Positions 42,161 through 50,851 of a stretch of DNA of 64,000 nucleotides are shown piece after piece (position 1 is the first letter of the stretch; each line of letters starts with the position of its first letter). The notes under the pieces were generated by a model. The model did no database searches and was not told where the DNA came from. It was given only the letters and a program-made list of their open reading frames with translations. The translations under genes were made by a program, and so were the position numbers. The DNA is from Caenispirillum bisanense (GTDB lineage Bacteria; Pseudomonadota; Alphaproteobacteria; Rhodospirillales; Rhodospirillaceae): positions 1-64,000 of the forward strand of contig NZ_OCNJ01000008.1 in NCBI RefSeq assembly GCF_900230255.1, given 5' to 3'.

Positions 42161-42481
42161 ATGATCGTCACCACCACCGACGGCGTCGACGGCAAGCGCG
42201 TCGTCGCCTATCTCGGCATCGTGTCCGGCGAGGCCATCATGGGCGCCAACATCTTCCGCGACTTCTTCGCCGGCATCCGCGACATCGTCGGCGGCCGCTC
42301 GGGCGGCTACGAGAAGGCCATCCGCGACGCCAAGGAAGCGGCGCTGTCCGACATGCGCGCCAACGCCGCCGAACTGGGCGCCGACGCCATCGTCGGCGTC
42401 GACCTGGACTACGAGGTTGTCGGCCAGAACGGCAGCATGCTCATGGTCTCGGCCAACGGCACGGCGGTGCGGCTGGGGTAG
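42161..42481 (+). CDS. YbjQ/UPF0145 family protein
   Basis: This is a 106-residue protein with the family signature [19 protein letters not shown] and [19 protein letters not shown], ending [18 protein letters not shown]. The family forms beta-sandwich pentamers and is often called heavy-metal-binding, without clear function. It stands alone and converges on mazF. Confidence 0.9.
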   Translation: MIVTTTDGVDGKRVVAYLGIVSGEAIMGANIFRDFFAGIRDIVGGRSGGYEKAIRDAKEAALSDMRANAAELGADAIVGVDLDYEVVGQNGSMLMVSANGTAVRLG

Positions 42482-42486
42482 GGGCG

Positions 42487-42828
42487 TCAGTCCCCCATGC
42501 CGATCAGGGCTGCGAGACGTGCCCGCACGTCTTCGAGAACCGCCATGTCGACCCGTCCAGCAAGCCGGATCGGCCGCGCCAATGTATCGATGCTGCGCAC
42601 ATGGCTGGTCAGGATCTCACCGGCCACCGCACTATCGGGCGGGAGGACGACGCTGGACGGAAACGGCCGGATCCGACTCGTGATCGGACAGACGATGGCG
42701 AAGCCCGTCGCCTGAATGAAGGCACCTGGAGACACGACCAACGCCGGCCGCCGGCCACCCTGCTCTCGCCCCGTCCTCGGATCGAAGTCGGTCCAGACGA
42801 GGTCGCCTGCCTCCGGCAGCCACGTCAT
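42487..42828 (-). CDS. mazF: MazF/PemK-family toxin (endoribonuclease)
   Basis: This is a 113-residue toxin. The start GDLVWTDFDPRTGREQGGRR, then PALVVSPGAFIQATGFAIVC and PITSRIRPFPSSV, matches the MazF/ChpB fold; the Arg and Thr/Ser of the RNA site lie in these strands. It overlaps the antitoxin gene by four bases, the usual coupling. Confidence 0.92.
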   Translation of the reverse strand: MTWLPEAGDLVWTDFDPRTGREQGGRRPALVVSPGAFIQATGFAIVCPITSRIRPFPSSVVLPPDSAVAGEILTSHVRSIDTLARPIRLAGRVDMAVLEDVRARLAALIGMGD

Positions 42829-43073
42829 TCAGAGACGTCCTCACGCCCCACGTCCGGCCCCCAATCATAGGCCCCGCACATATCTTCCGGGGTGACACCT
42901 GCGATCAGATCTTCCAGCCGATACCGCGGCTTCGGCAACGCGAGCACGATCTGCCCGTCGTGTACAACTACGGAAAGCCGCGAGCCCTCGGCGACACCGA
43001 CGGCTGCGGCGACGTCCTTCGGGATACGAACGCCGAGGCTGTTGCCCCACCGGGACACCTGGACCGTCTGCAT
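42825..43073 (-). CDS. mazE: MazE-family antitoxin (AbrB-type)
   Basis: This is an 82-residue protein. The N-terminal swapped-hairpin DNA-binding part is VQVSRWGNSLGVRIPKDVAA and the C-terminal acidic tail should bind the toxin. The ATG at 43073 has GGAGG five bases upstream; a GTG four codons earlier is a weaker alternative. A perfect palindrome lies just upstream. Confidence 0.92.
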   Translation of the reverse strand: MQTVQVSRWGNSLGVRIPKDVAAAVGVAEGSRLSVVVHDGQIVLALPKPRYRLEDLIAGVTPEDMCGAYDWGPDVGREDVSE

Positions 43074-43086
43074 GATGACCTCCACG

Positions 43087-43105
43087 AGATATCCTATGGA
43101 TATCT
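43087..43105. promoter_or_regulatory. Palindromic operator of mazEF
   Basis: AGATATCC-TAT-GGATATCT is a perfect inverted repeat with eight-base arms 13 bases before the mazE start. Its position over the expected -10 region fits an autoregulatory operator bound by MazE or the MazEF complex. Confidence 0.75.
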
Positions 43106-43133
43106 AGCCCTGCCGTGAGGGTTCCGCAAGCCC

Positions 43134-44459
43134 TCACCGTCCCCGCGCCGCGGCCTCCACCGCCGGGTCGCGGGCGTCTTCGGGGACGCTGCGCAGGAGC
43201 CACAGGCCGGCCACCAGGAACACCAGGATGGTCGCCATGCCGACGCGCTGGCTGTCGGCCAGGGCCGTCGCCCAGCCGACCGCGAGGGGGCCGGCGAAGG
43301 CGGTGATCTTGCCCGTCACGGCGTAGAGGCCGAACATCTCGGTGCGCACCTCGGGTGGGGCGAGGCGGGCCATCATCGAGCGGCTCGCGGCCTGCACCGG
43401 CCCGAAGAACAGCCCCATGGCCAGCGCCAGCGGCCAGAACAGCGCCACGTCGCGCACGATCAGGATGGCGGCGCCGAACACGATCATGCCGATCAGGCCG
43501 ATGACGATGGTCCGCTTCGCCCCCAGTTTGTCGTCGGCCCAGGCGAACAACACGGCGCCCAGGCCGGCGGTGACGTTCATGGCGATGCCGAAGACGATGA
43601 TCTCGGCGAAGCTCATGCCGAAGCTGCCAGCGGCGTAGATGCCGCCGAAGGCGAACAGGGTGTTCAGCCCGTCGGTATAGACCATGCGCGCCACCAGGAA
43701 GCGCGCCACCGGCCCCCAGGCGGTCAGCGCCCGCAGGGTGCCGCGCAGCTCGCCCAAGGCCTTGCGCACGATCTGGCCGGTGGAGGCGGTCGCGGCGCGC
43801 GGGCGGTCGGGCACGAAGACGAACAGCGGCCAGGCGAACAGCGCATACCACACCGCCACCAGCAGCACCGTCGCCCGCACCGGCTCCGCCTGCTCTGGGT
43901 CGAGGCCGAAGGGCGGCGGGTCGGCCTGCACGAAGACCTTCAGCGCCACCACCAGGCACACGAGCCCGCCGGCGTACCCCAGGCCCCAGGCCCAGCCGGA
44001 GATGCGGCCCATGCGCTCGGGCCGCGACACCTCGGGCAGCATGGCGTTGTAGAAGGCCGTACCCAGCTCGAAGGCGGCGTTGGACAGCGCCACCAGCACC
44101 AGCGCATAGAGCATCCAGCTTTCGTCGGGCGCGGCGTACCACAGCAGGGCGGAGCCGGCGATGCAGGCGAGAGTCAGGCCGCCGAGCCAGGGCTTGCGCC
44201 GCCCCGTCTGGTCGGCGACGGCACCGAGGATGGGCGCCAGCACGGCGATGAGCAGGCCGGAGACGCCCATGGCGTTGCCCCAGGCGGTGGTGCCCGCCAC
44301 CTCGTCACCGGCGATGCCGCGGGTGAAATAGGCGGCGAAGACGAAGGTCGCGATCACCGTCGGATAGGCGGAATTGGCCCAGTCGTAGAGGCACCACGCG
44401 ACGGTGGCGGACCGCCGCGGCGGCGGGGCGGAGTCTGTGGCGGCGGGGGAATGGGACAC
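43134..44459 (-). CDS. MFS transporter, UMF1/Atg22-like
   Basis: This is a 441-residue inner-membrane transporter with about 12 helices. The start WCLYDWANSAYPTVIATFVF, then FTRGIAGDEVAGT and GAVADQTGRRKPWLGG, is the signature of the UMF1 (vacuole-effluxer Atg22-like) family. I start at the GTG at 44459, which has GGAG ten bases upstream; a GTG at 44528 would add 23 mostly polar residues. The substrate is not known. Confidence 0.82.
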   Translation of the reverse strand: MSHSPAATDSAPPPRRSATVAWCLYDWANSAYPTVIATFVFAAYFTRGIAGDEVAGTTAWGNAMGVSGLLIAVLAPILGAVADQTGRRKPWLGGLTLACIAGSALLWYAAPDESWMLYALVLVALSNAAFELGTAFYNAMLPEVSRPERMGRISGWAWGLGYAGGLVCLVVALKVFVQADPPPFGLDPEQAEPVRATVLLVAVWYALFAWPLFVFVPDRPRAATASTGQIVRKALGELRGTLRALTAWGPVARFLVARMVYTDGLNTLFAFGGIYAAGSFGMSFAEIIVFGIAMNVTAGLGAVLFAWADDKLGAKRTIVIGLIGMIVFGAAILIVRDVALFWPLALAMGLFFGPVQAASRSMMARLAPPEVRTEMFGLYAVTGKITAFAGPLAVGWATALADSQRVGMATILVFLVAGLWLLRSVPEDARDPAVEAAARGR

Positions 44460-44488
44460 GCGAGCGACGCTCCGGCGGCGGAAGGGGG

Positions 44489-44523
44489 ATCGGCGGGCAG
44501 GATACGGTGTCCCGCCCGCCGAT
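44489..44523. terminator. Stem-loop between the MFS and RTX genes
   Basis: ATCGGCGGGC pairs perfectly with GCCCGCCGAT around a 15-base loop. It lies 20 bases after the stop of the giant RTX gene and upstream of the MFS gene on the same strand. There is no T-run, so it may be a weak or factor-dependent terminator. Confidence 0.4.
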
Positions 44524-44542
44524 GCCACCGCGCAACCGGAGG

Positions 44543-47500
44543 TCAGGCGGCCAGCGGCTGGCTGGGCGCGTTGTGGTCGACGATGGTGACGGTGTGGCTG
44601 CCGTTGGAATAGGACGTGTAGCCCTCGGGCGCCTCGCCGTCGACCGCCAGGAAGTCCTCGCTCAGCATCACGTTGTCGGGCGTCGCGTCCTGCACCTCGA
44701 TGGTCAGCTCGCTGGTGTCGGAGCCCGAGAGCAGCTGGGCCACCGCTGCCGCGTCGAGGGTGATCGCATCGCTGCCTTGGTCGAGCACGAGGCGCTCGAT
44801 GGACGCGACCTGACCCTCGCCGAGCTGGGTGAAGTCCAGGTCGCCGTCGATGTAGAGCGTGTCGAGACCGGCACCGCCGTCAATGCTGGGGAAGTCGGTG
44901 GAGGACACGTAGAAGGTATCGTCGCCGTCGGTGCCGACGGTCGGCTCCCCGCCGCCTTCGTCCTCGACCACCGCCAGCGGGGTCACGGTGCCGACGAGCT
45001 CGTTGAAGGCGATGAACAACGCGCTGTCGAAGCCCGTATCCGACGTGTCGGACACGGCGAAGGTGAGCGTATGGGTGCCGGCGGTGAGCGGCACGAACAG
45101 ATCCTGCGGCGAAATCACGGAATCGTATTCGGTCGCCAGCTGGCCGCTGTTGAGGGTATAGGCCGCCGTCTGCGTGGTGTTGCCGTTGTACCAGGCGACC
45201 GGCGTCTCGCCGTCGGGCATGAACAGCAGGTTGGTGCCGTTCAGGAAGACACCCGCGATGTCGGTGACCGACTGTTCAGGCGCTTCCTCGGTGCCGTACA
45301 TCCAGCGGAACGACAGCCCCTCGATGCCGCTGTCCACCGTGAAGGTGACGGTCAGCACCGTCGCGTCGGTGGTGGTGCCGATGTTCGGGATCGCGTCGAG
45401 CAGGGCATTGCCCTGGCCGCTCGCCAAAGTGCCGGTGCTGCCGGTGGTGTTGGCGTTGTCGAGCGGGTTGCTGCCGCTCGCCAGGGCGATGCCGGCCGAC
45501 AGGCTGTGGACGCCGCCCATGGTGAGGCCGGAGAAGCTGCCGTAGGACTGCTGGCCGCTCGTGTCGTTGCCTTGCAGGGTGGCGCCGGTGACGGTGATGC
45601 CCGTCAACCCGCCCAGCAGCTGCGCGGCGAGCGACTCGGCGCTGCCGCCGCCAACCGTGTCGTCCGCGCCGGTGAGGGCGGTGACGTCGATGCCGTCCTC
45701 GACGCGCAGGGTGAGGGTCTCGCCCTGGTAATCCTGCGTCAGGGTCTTGTAGGCGACGCCGCCGATGGTGGTGGTGCCGGACGCGAGGCTCCAGGCTTCG
45801 GTCCCGTCGATGGTGTCGTCGGCATCGCCGCGGATGTAGAGGACGCCGTCGGTCGCCATGGCGGCGACGTCGTCCGCTTCCAGCGTCAGCGTCATGGCGC
45901 CGGCGCTGTCGAGCAGCAGTCCTTCGATGTCGGTGATGTCGTATTCGAACAGCAACGCGAGGTCCGACGCCGCCAGCGAACTGCCGCCGCTGAAGCCGTC
46001 GTGCACCTCCAGCAGGTCGAACCCGTCGCCGCCGTCCAGCACGTCGTCCGGGTCGTACCACAGGACGTCGTCGCCGTCGCCGGCGTAGATCGTGTCGTAG
46101 TCGCCGGCGATGGTGTCGGCGCCCGGGCCGCCCACCAGGATGTCGTTGCCGGCGCCGCCGTAGATGACGTCGTCGCCGAGACCCGCACGAACCTCGTCGT
46201 CGCCGTCGCCGGCGTAGATCAGGTCGTCGCCGTCACCGCCGCTGCCCTCGCCGCCTTCCACGATCAGGTCGTCGCCGCTGCGGCCGACCACCAGCTGGCC
46301 CTGGTCGGTATTCGACGTGAGGTAGATGGTGGAATCGGAAAGATCGTAGGTGAGCAGGGAGTAGCTCTCGTTGACCTCGCTCCACAAGGTGACGATCGTC
46401 AGCTCGTCCGCCGGATCGGCGGCATAGGCGCCCGACACCGTGACCGTGTAGGCCGTGCCGCGGTCGTGGCTGTACGTCGCGAGCAGCAGGTCGTCGCCGC
46501 TGCGGGAGGCACCCTGGATCTCGATGCCGATGGCGGTCGGCTCGTACTCTTCCTCGGAGTTGAACTTGAGGTCCATGGCGACGGTGGCGACGATGGTGTC
46601 GTCGCCCGTGCCGCGCACGATCTCGTCGTTGCCCGCGGTCAGGTAGTAGCGGTCGTTGCCGGCGCCGCCGTCGAGGGTGTCGTCCACCGCCGTCGGCAGG
46701 TCCACGAGCATGTCTTCGTCGGCGCCGAGGCCGACCAGGGTGTCGTTGCCGGTGGTGCCGACCGCGGCCTCGACGTTGCTCAGGGTGGCGATGGTGGTGC
46801 CGAACTGGGTCACCTCGCCCACCAGCTGTTCGCTGTGGTAGTCGTAGGTGCTCAGGCGGATCTCCACGGCCGTGCCATAGCCCGACAGGTCGAGGGTGTC
46901 GAGCCCCTCGCCGCCGTCGACGGCGTCCACGCTGCCGGGGCTGGTGTCGGGCCCGAAGGGCCGCAGCACGTCGTTGCCGGCGCCGCCCTGCAGGGAGTCG
47001 CTGCCGTTGCCGCCGACCAGGGTGTCGTCGCCGGCGCCGGCGTCCAGCAGGTCGTTGCCCGCGCCGGCGGTCAGCAGGTCGTTGCCCTCGGCGCCGAACA
47101 GGCGGTCGGCGCGGGCGTTGCCGGTCAGGCTGTCGTTGCCGCCGGTGCCGATGAGGATGTAGCTGCTCGCCGAGTCGGAACCGGTGACGGAGCTGCCGGT
47201 CAGGGTCACGAAGGGCGAGGCGTCGGCGATCTTGGTTTCCAGCGCGGCGACGAAGCTGCTCACCGTCGACGCCAGGGTGCCGGCGGCGATGGCCGAGGCG
47301 ACCGTCGAGGCGGCTTCGCTCTGCGCCACGATGGCGACCTGAACGACGCCCGTCAGGGCGGCGGCGGGGTCACCGGCGGCGTTGCTGAGCGCCGTGTCGA
47401 CGGCCGTGTTCAGGTTGGTCAGCACGGTCGCGACGCTGGCGACGTCGCCCGCGTCGACGCCGGCGTTGCCGAGCAGCGTCGTGAGGCCCGTGTCGAACAG

Positions 47501-49597
47501 GCCGGACGAGCCGCCGCTCGCCACCACCGCATCGGCGATGGCGGTGCTGGCGGCGGCCGGGTCGCCGTCGCCGCGGATGGCGGCGACCATGCTGATGACG
47601 TTGGCGACCTTGATGCCGGCGGCCAGCAGCTTGGCGCCGGCTTCGGCGGTGGCGCCGCTCAGCAGGGCCAGCGGGTTGGCGGTGGTGAGGTCGAGCCCGC
47701 CGATGTCGGCGGTGGTCAGGCCGACCATGCCGAGCACCTGCGACTGCGCCGCCGCGGCGGTCAGGCCCGGGTTGGACGACATGAGCGCCTGCATGAGCGT
47801 GGTCAGCGGCGTCACGGCCGAGGCGCCGACGGGCGCGCTCATGGTGAAGTTCAGCGCGCTGCCCGTCAGCATGTCGATGCCGCCTTCGCTGACGATGCGG
47901 CCCGAGGTGCCGGTGGTGGACAGCGAATAGCGGCCCTCGGCGTCGGTGTAGGTGAAGGCCTCGGTCGGGTCCCACACGCCGTCGCCGTCCTCGTCGATGA
48001 AGACGCGGGCGCTGAACACGTAGGGGTCGACGACGCGGCCGGCCACGGTGACGGTGCTGCCACCACCACCGCCGCCGCCACCACCGCTGCCGCCGGGGGT
48101 CGGATTCGGCGTCACGACGGGCGGAAGGGTCGGCGGGGTGGGCGTGGTCGGCGTCGGCGTCACCACGACGGGCGGCGGAACGGGCGTGCCGCCGTCGCCG
48201 CCGGTGATCGGCGTACCGCCCGTCGGGGGCGTCGGGGTGACGGGGTCGACGGTGGTCGGCGGGGTGGTCGTCGGCGTCGTGGTGGGCGTGGAGGTCGTGG
48301 TGCCGCCCGGGGTCGGAGTGGTCAGGGTGGCGACCACCACGGCGTCGGTGCGCACCGGCGCCATCAGCTCCAGCACCGACACCACGTTGGCGAGGTCCTT
48401 CTCGCCGACGTCGAGGCGGGCGCCGAGGATCTCGCGCAGCTGCCCCGCATCCAGCGAGACGCGGATGGTCGAGTTGCCGTCGGAGAACGGGTTGTCGAGG
48501 CGGCCGAGGGTGTCGAAGCCGGTCTGCTGCTGCTGCAGGCCGCCCTGCTGCTGGTTGTTCTGCGGACCGTCGACGGGGCCGTCCACGGCGCCCAGGTTGA
48601 AGCCGGCCGGCGTGTCGTACTGACCGGGCTGGGCCGACGGCAGGAAGTTCAGGGTGCGGCCGACGTCGGGGTTGGACGCCACGTAGTCGGCGTCGACGAC
48701 GAACAGGCGCAGGGTGTTGCCGCCGCCGAACAGGGCATCCGCCGCCGCCTGGTTGGAGACCTGCAGGCCGGTGTTGACGGTGTTCAGGGTCTGCATCTGG
48801 CCGTTGAGCGTGCGGACCACGATCTCGCCGGAATCGAGCAGCGCGATCTCCATGCTCACCGGCCGCTCGCCGTCGAGCACGTCGTCGCCTTCCGCCACCT
48901 TGATGACGCCCTTGGTGCCGCGGATGCCGATGGTGGCGACCGGCGTCTGCACCTGCATGGCGTCGGGGCCGGTCTTGGCGATCTGGCCCGACACGAAGGA
49001 GAACACGCCCGACACCAGCGAGAACGAGCTTTCGCCCTGGCCGCTGTCGGGGTCGAAGATCATCTCGTCGAGCACGAGGCGGCCGCCGTTGCCGAGCGAC
49101 AGTTCGGTGTTGTCGACGAAGGTGATGCCGACGGCGCCGTCGGCGCCGGTCTGCAGCACGTCGCCCTTGAACACCTGCGAGCCGCTCTGCAGCGCCACGC
49201 GCGTGCCGTCGCCGCGCACCACGAAGACCTCGCCGTCGATCTTGGTGACGACGCCGATGGCCTCGCCCGCCGAGGGGGCGGGGCCGGCGCCGGAGGCCTG
49301 GGCGACCGCCACCGGCGCCGGGCCGGCGAGGCGGGCCACCAGGGCGCCCGACAGGGTCTCGCCGCCGGGACCGGTGAGGTCGGCGGTGGGGCGTCCGGCC
49401 TGGAAGAAGTCGGTGACCAGGGTGCGCGTGCCGTCCGGCGCCTCGATCAGCAGATCCTGCCCGAGCCGGCTGTAGCTGCCGTGCAGCAGCGTGGTGCTGT
49501 CGGCGATGCGCGCTGCGCCGTCGGTGACGGCGACGACGGTGTCGAACCCGCCGGTGGTGTCCTGCGGCCCCGCAGCCGCGGAAGTCTCGAGCGACAT
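44543..49597 (-). CDS. Giant FecR/RTX/choice-of-anchor-L surface protein
   Basis: This is a 1684-residue protein. Residues 115-230 form a FecR domain (GEAIGVVTKIDGEVFVVRGD to TPVATIGIRGTKG). A Thr/Pro/Gly-rich linker lies at about 430-515, followed by a Gly run. A domain starting TVAGRVVDPYVFSARVFIDE and Ala-rich helical repeats continues to about 800. RTX nonapeptide blocks (GGxGxD) lie at about 812-882 and 1116-1196. A choice-of-anchor-L-like domain lies at about 1335-1535. There is no Sec signal, so type I secretion is likely, but no type I exporter is in the window. The ATG at 49597 has GGGGAGGG upstream; the frame opens 13 codons earlier. An adhesin or matrix role is inference from domain make-up and the adjacent pel operon. 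Confidence 0.85.
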   Translation of the reverse strand: MSLETSAAAGPQDTTGGFDTVVAVTDGAARIADSTTLLHGSYSRLGQDLLIEAPDGTRTLVTDFFQAGRPTADLTGPGGETLSGALVARLAGPAPVAVAQASGAGPAPSAGEAIGVVTKIDGEVFVVRGDGTRVALQSGSQVFKGDVLQTGADGAVGITFVDNTELSLGNGGRLVLDEMIFDPDSGQGESSFSLVSGVFSFVSGQIAKTGPDAMQVQTPVATIGIRGTKGVIKVAEGDDVLDGERPVSMEIALLDSGEIVVRTLNGQMQTLNTVNTGLQVSNQAAADALFGGGNTLRLFVVDADYVASNPDVGRTLNFLPSAQPGQYDTPAGFNLGAVDGPVDGPQNNQQQGGLQQQQTGFDTLGRLDNPFSDGNSTIRVSLDAGQLREILGARLDVGEKDLANVVSVLELMAPVRTDAVVVATLTTPTPGGTTTSTPTTTPTTTPPTTVDPVTPTPPTGGTPITGGDGGTPVPPPVVVTPTPTTPTPPTLPPVVTPNPTPGGSGGGGGGGGGSTVTVAGRVVDPYVFSARVFIDEDGDGVWDPTEAFTYTDAEGRYSLSTTGTSGRIVSEGGIDMLTGSALNFTMSAPVGASAVTPLTTLMQALMSSNPGLTAAAAQSQVLGMVGLTTADIGGLDLTTANPLALLSGATAEAGAKLLAAGIKVANVISMVAAIRGDGDPAAASTAIADAVVASGGSSGLFDTGLTTLLGNAGVDAGDVASVATVLTNLNTAVDTALSNAAGDPAAALTGVVQVAIVAQSEAASTVASAIAAGTLASTVSSFVAALETKIADASPFVTLTGSSVTGSDSASSYILIGTGGNDSLTGNARADRLFGAEGNDLLTAGAGNDLLDAGAGDDTLVGGNGSDSLQGGAGNDVLRPFGPDTSPGSVDAVDGGEGLDTLDLSGYGTAVEIRLSTYDYHSEQLVGEVTQFGTTIATLSNVEAAVGTTGNDTLVGLGADEDMLVDLPTAVDDTLDGGAGNDRYYLTAGNDEIVRGTGDDTIVATVAMDLKFNSEEEYEPTAIGIEIQGASRSGDDLLLATYSHDRGTAYTVTVSGAYAADPADELTIVTLWSEVNESYSLLTYDLSDSTIYLTSNTDQGQLVVGRSGDDLIVEGGEGSGGDGDDLIYAGDGDDEVRAGLGDDVIYGGAGNDILVGGPGADTIAGDYDTIYAGDGDDVLWYDPDDVLDGGDGFDLLEVHDGFSGGSSLAASDLALLFEYDITDIEGLLLDSAGAMTLTLEADDVAAMATDGVLYIRGDADDTIDGTEAWSLASGTTTIGGVAYKTLTQDYQGETLTLRVEDGIDVTALTGADDTVGGGSAESLAAQLLGGLTGITVTGATLQGNDTSGQQSYGSFSGLTMGGVHSLSAGIALASGSNPLDNANTTGSTGTLASGQGNALLDAIPNIGTTTDATVLTVTFTVDSGIEGLSFRWMYGTEEAPEQSVTDIAGVFLNGTNLLFMPDGETPVAWYNGNTTQTAAYTLNSGQLATEYDSVISPQDLFVPLTAGTHTLTFAVSDTSDTGFDSALFIAFNELVGTVTPLAVVEDEGGGEPTVGTDGDDTFYVSSTDFPSIDGGAGLDTLYIDGDLDFTQLGEGQVASIERLVLDQGSDAITLDAAAVAQLLSGSDTSELTIEVQDATPDNVMLSEDFLAVDGEAPEGYTSYSNGSHTVTIVDHNAPSQPLAA

Positions 49598-49714
49598 GGC
49601 GTCCCTCCCCTGGTCATGCCCGTCGCCGCCGGTCACAGGAATACCCGGTGCGGCGGCGGCCCGATGGGCGATCTACCGGCAGAGTAAGCTGGTCTTTCGG
49701 AGTACGACCCGTTC

Positions 49715-49743
49715 AGTTGAATAGGCGGCAGGGCTTTTGTCAA
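49715..49743 (-). promoter_or_regulatory. Candidate promoter for the RTX protein gene
   Basis: On the minus strand a consensus TTGACA is followed, after 17 bases, by TCAACT. The -35 is perfect and the -10 is poor. It lies about 120 bases upstream of the start codon. Confidence 0.35.
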
Positions 49744-49854
49744 CGCTTGCAGAAAAAGGGGTATTGTTCGCGCAAGAGAAGTGTGCACAGGACAGGTCGA
49801 CAAACTATTGGTCGCAAGTACAAGGCGACGTCCGTCGTAGATCCTGTAGACGGG

Positions 49855-49883
49855 TTGCCTTGGTCGATAAATTAACCTAAAAA
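49855..49883 (+). promoter_or_regulatory. Candidate promoter for the pel operon
   Basis: TTGCCT and TAAAAA are separated by exactly 17 bases, inside the most A/T-rich patch of the region, about 40 bases upstream of the preferred start. The match to the general consensus is partial. Confidence 0.35.
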
Positions 49884-49924
49884 ATCATTCTAAAGTGGTG
49901 GCGGTAACGACCGCGGGGGAAAGA

Positions 49925-50851
49925 GTGTTACGCCCTGGAGATGACGTCGTCCGTGCGGCCTCCCGGCTGCGGCGATCTTGGGCCATGATCGGATGCCTTG
50001 CCGGCTGTCTGGCCGGTCTGGCGGCGAGCCCCGCCGGGGCCGCCGAACCCGCCCCGCCGCGCGTGGAAGCGGCGCGCCTGGCGGCGCCGTGGGTCGTCTA
50101 CTATTCCGATCAGGCCCCGCTCGACGCCTTCGATCCCTATGGCCTCGTGGTGCTCGACAGCGAGTACCATCCGCCCCTGCGGCCGCTCGCCGACCGCGGC
50201 AAGACCCTGCTCGGCTACGTCAGCCTGGGCGAGGTGGAGCGCCACCGGCCGTGGTTCGCCGCCGTCGAGGCCGAAGGGCTGCTCGGCGACGAAAACCCCA
50301 ACTGGCCCGGCAGCTTCTATGTCGACGTGCGCGACCCGCGGTGGACGCAGCGGGTGCTGACCGACATCGTGCCCGGCATCCTGCGGCGCGGCTTCCACGG
50401 CGTGTTCCTCGACACCCTCGACAACCCGGTCTACCTGGAGGAAGCCGATCCCGTCCGCTGGTCCGGCATGACCGAGGCGGCGGCCACCCTGGTGCGGGCG
50501 CTGCGCCTGCACTACCCGCGCATGCCGATCATGCTGAACCGCGCTTACGCCCTGCTGCCGGCGGTGGGCGGCAGCATCGACATGGTGCTCGGGGAATCGG
50601 TGCACGCCGACTACGATTTCGACGCGAAGACCTATGGCTGGGTGGAGGACGAGCTCTACCGCGAGCAGGTGCGGCTGCTGAAGGACGCCAAGGCGCGCCA
50701 CCCCGGCCTCGCGGTCATGACCCTCGACTACTGGCGGCCCGACGACGCCGCCACCATCGCCCGCATCTACGCCGAACAGCGGCGCAATGGCTTCAACCCC
50801 TACGTCGCGACGGTCGAGCTCGACCGCATCGTGCCCGAGCCGCCGCCATGA
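49925..50851 (+). CDS. pelA: PelA hydrolase domain as a separate protein (GH114-like)
   Basis: This is a 308-residue exported protein. A basic start and a hydrophobic signal (MIGCLAGCLAGLAASPAGAA) precede a TIM-barrel glycoside-hydrolase domain: WVVYYSDQAPLDAFDPYGLV, TLLGYVSLGEVERHR, GFHGVFLDTLDNP and MVLGESVHADYDF. These correspond to the N-terminal hydrolase of PelA. The GTG at 49925 has GGGGGA close upstream; a GTG at 49895 and an ATG at 49985 are alternatives. In Pseudomonas this domain and the deacetylase are one protein; here the next gene overlaps by four bases and carries the rest. Confidence 0.85.
   Translation: MLRPGDDVVRAASRLRRSWAMIGCLAGCLAGLAASPAGAAEPAPPRVEAARLAAPWVVYYSDQAPLDAFDPYGLVVLDSEYHPPLRPLADRGKTLLGYVSLGEVERHRPWFAAVEAEGLLGDENPNWPGSFYVDVRDPRWTQRVLTDIVPGILRRGFHGVFLDTLDNPVYLEEADPVRWSGMTEAAATLVRALRLHYPRMPIMLNRAYALLPAVGGSIDMVLGESVHADYDFDAKTYGWVEDELYREQVRLLKDAKARHPGLAVMTLDYWRPDDAATIARIYAEQRRNGFNPYVATVELDRIVPEPPP

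Larger units (their letters stand above)
49598..49924. other. Divergent intergenic region between RTX protein gene and pel operon
   Basis: About 330 bases, richer in A/T than elsewhere (notably 49735-49770 and 49860-49895). It must hold both divergent promoters and any shared operator. No perfect long palindrome was found by eye. Confidence 0.6.

Noticed and set aside
44507-49687. A 1726-codon open frame on the plus strand opposite the RTX protein gene
   Set aside because: It is a mirror of the RTX gene in high-GC DNA: long Val/Gly/Ala/Arg-rich runs, no domain signature and no ribosome site. The minus strand has clear FecR and RTX motifs.
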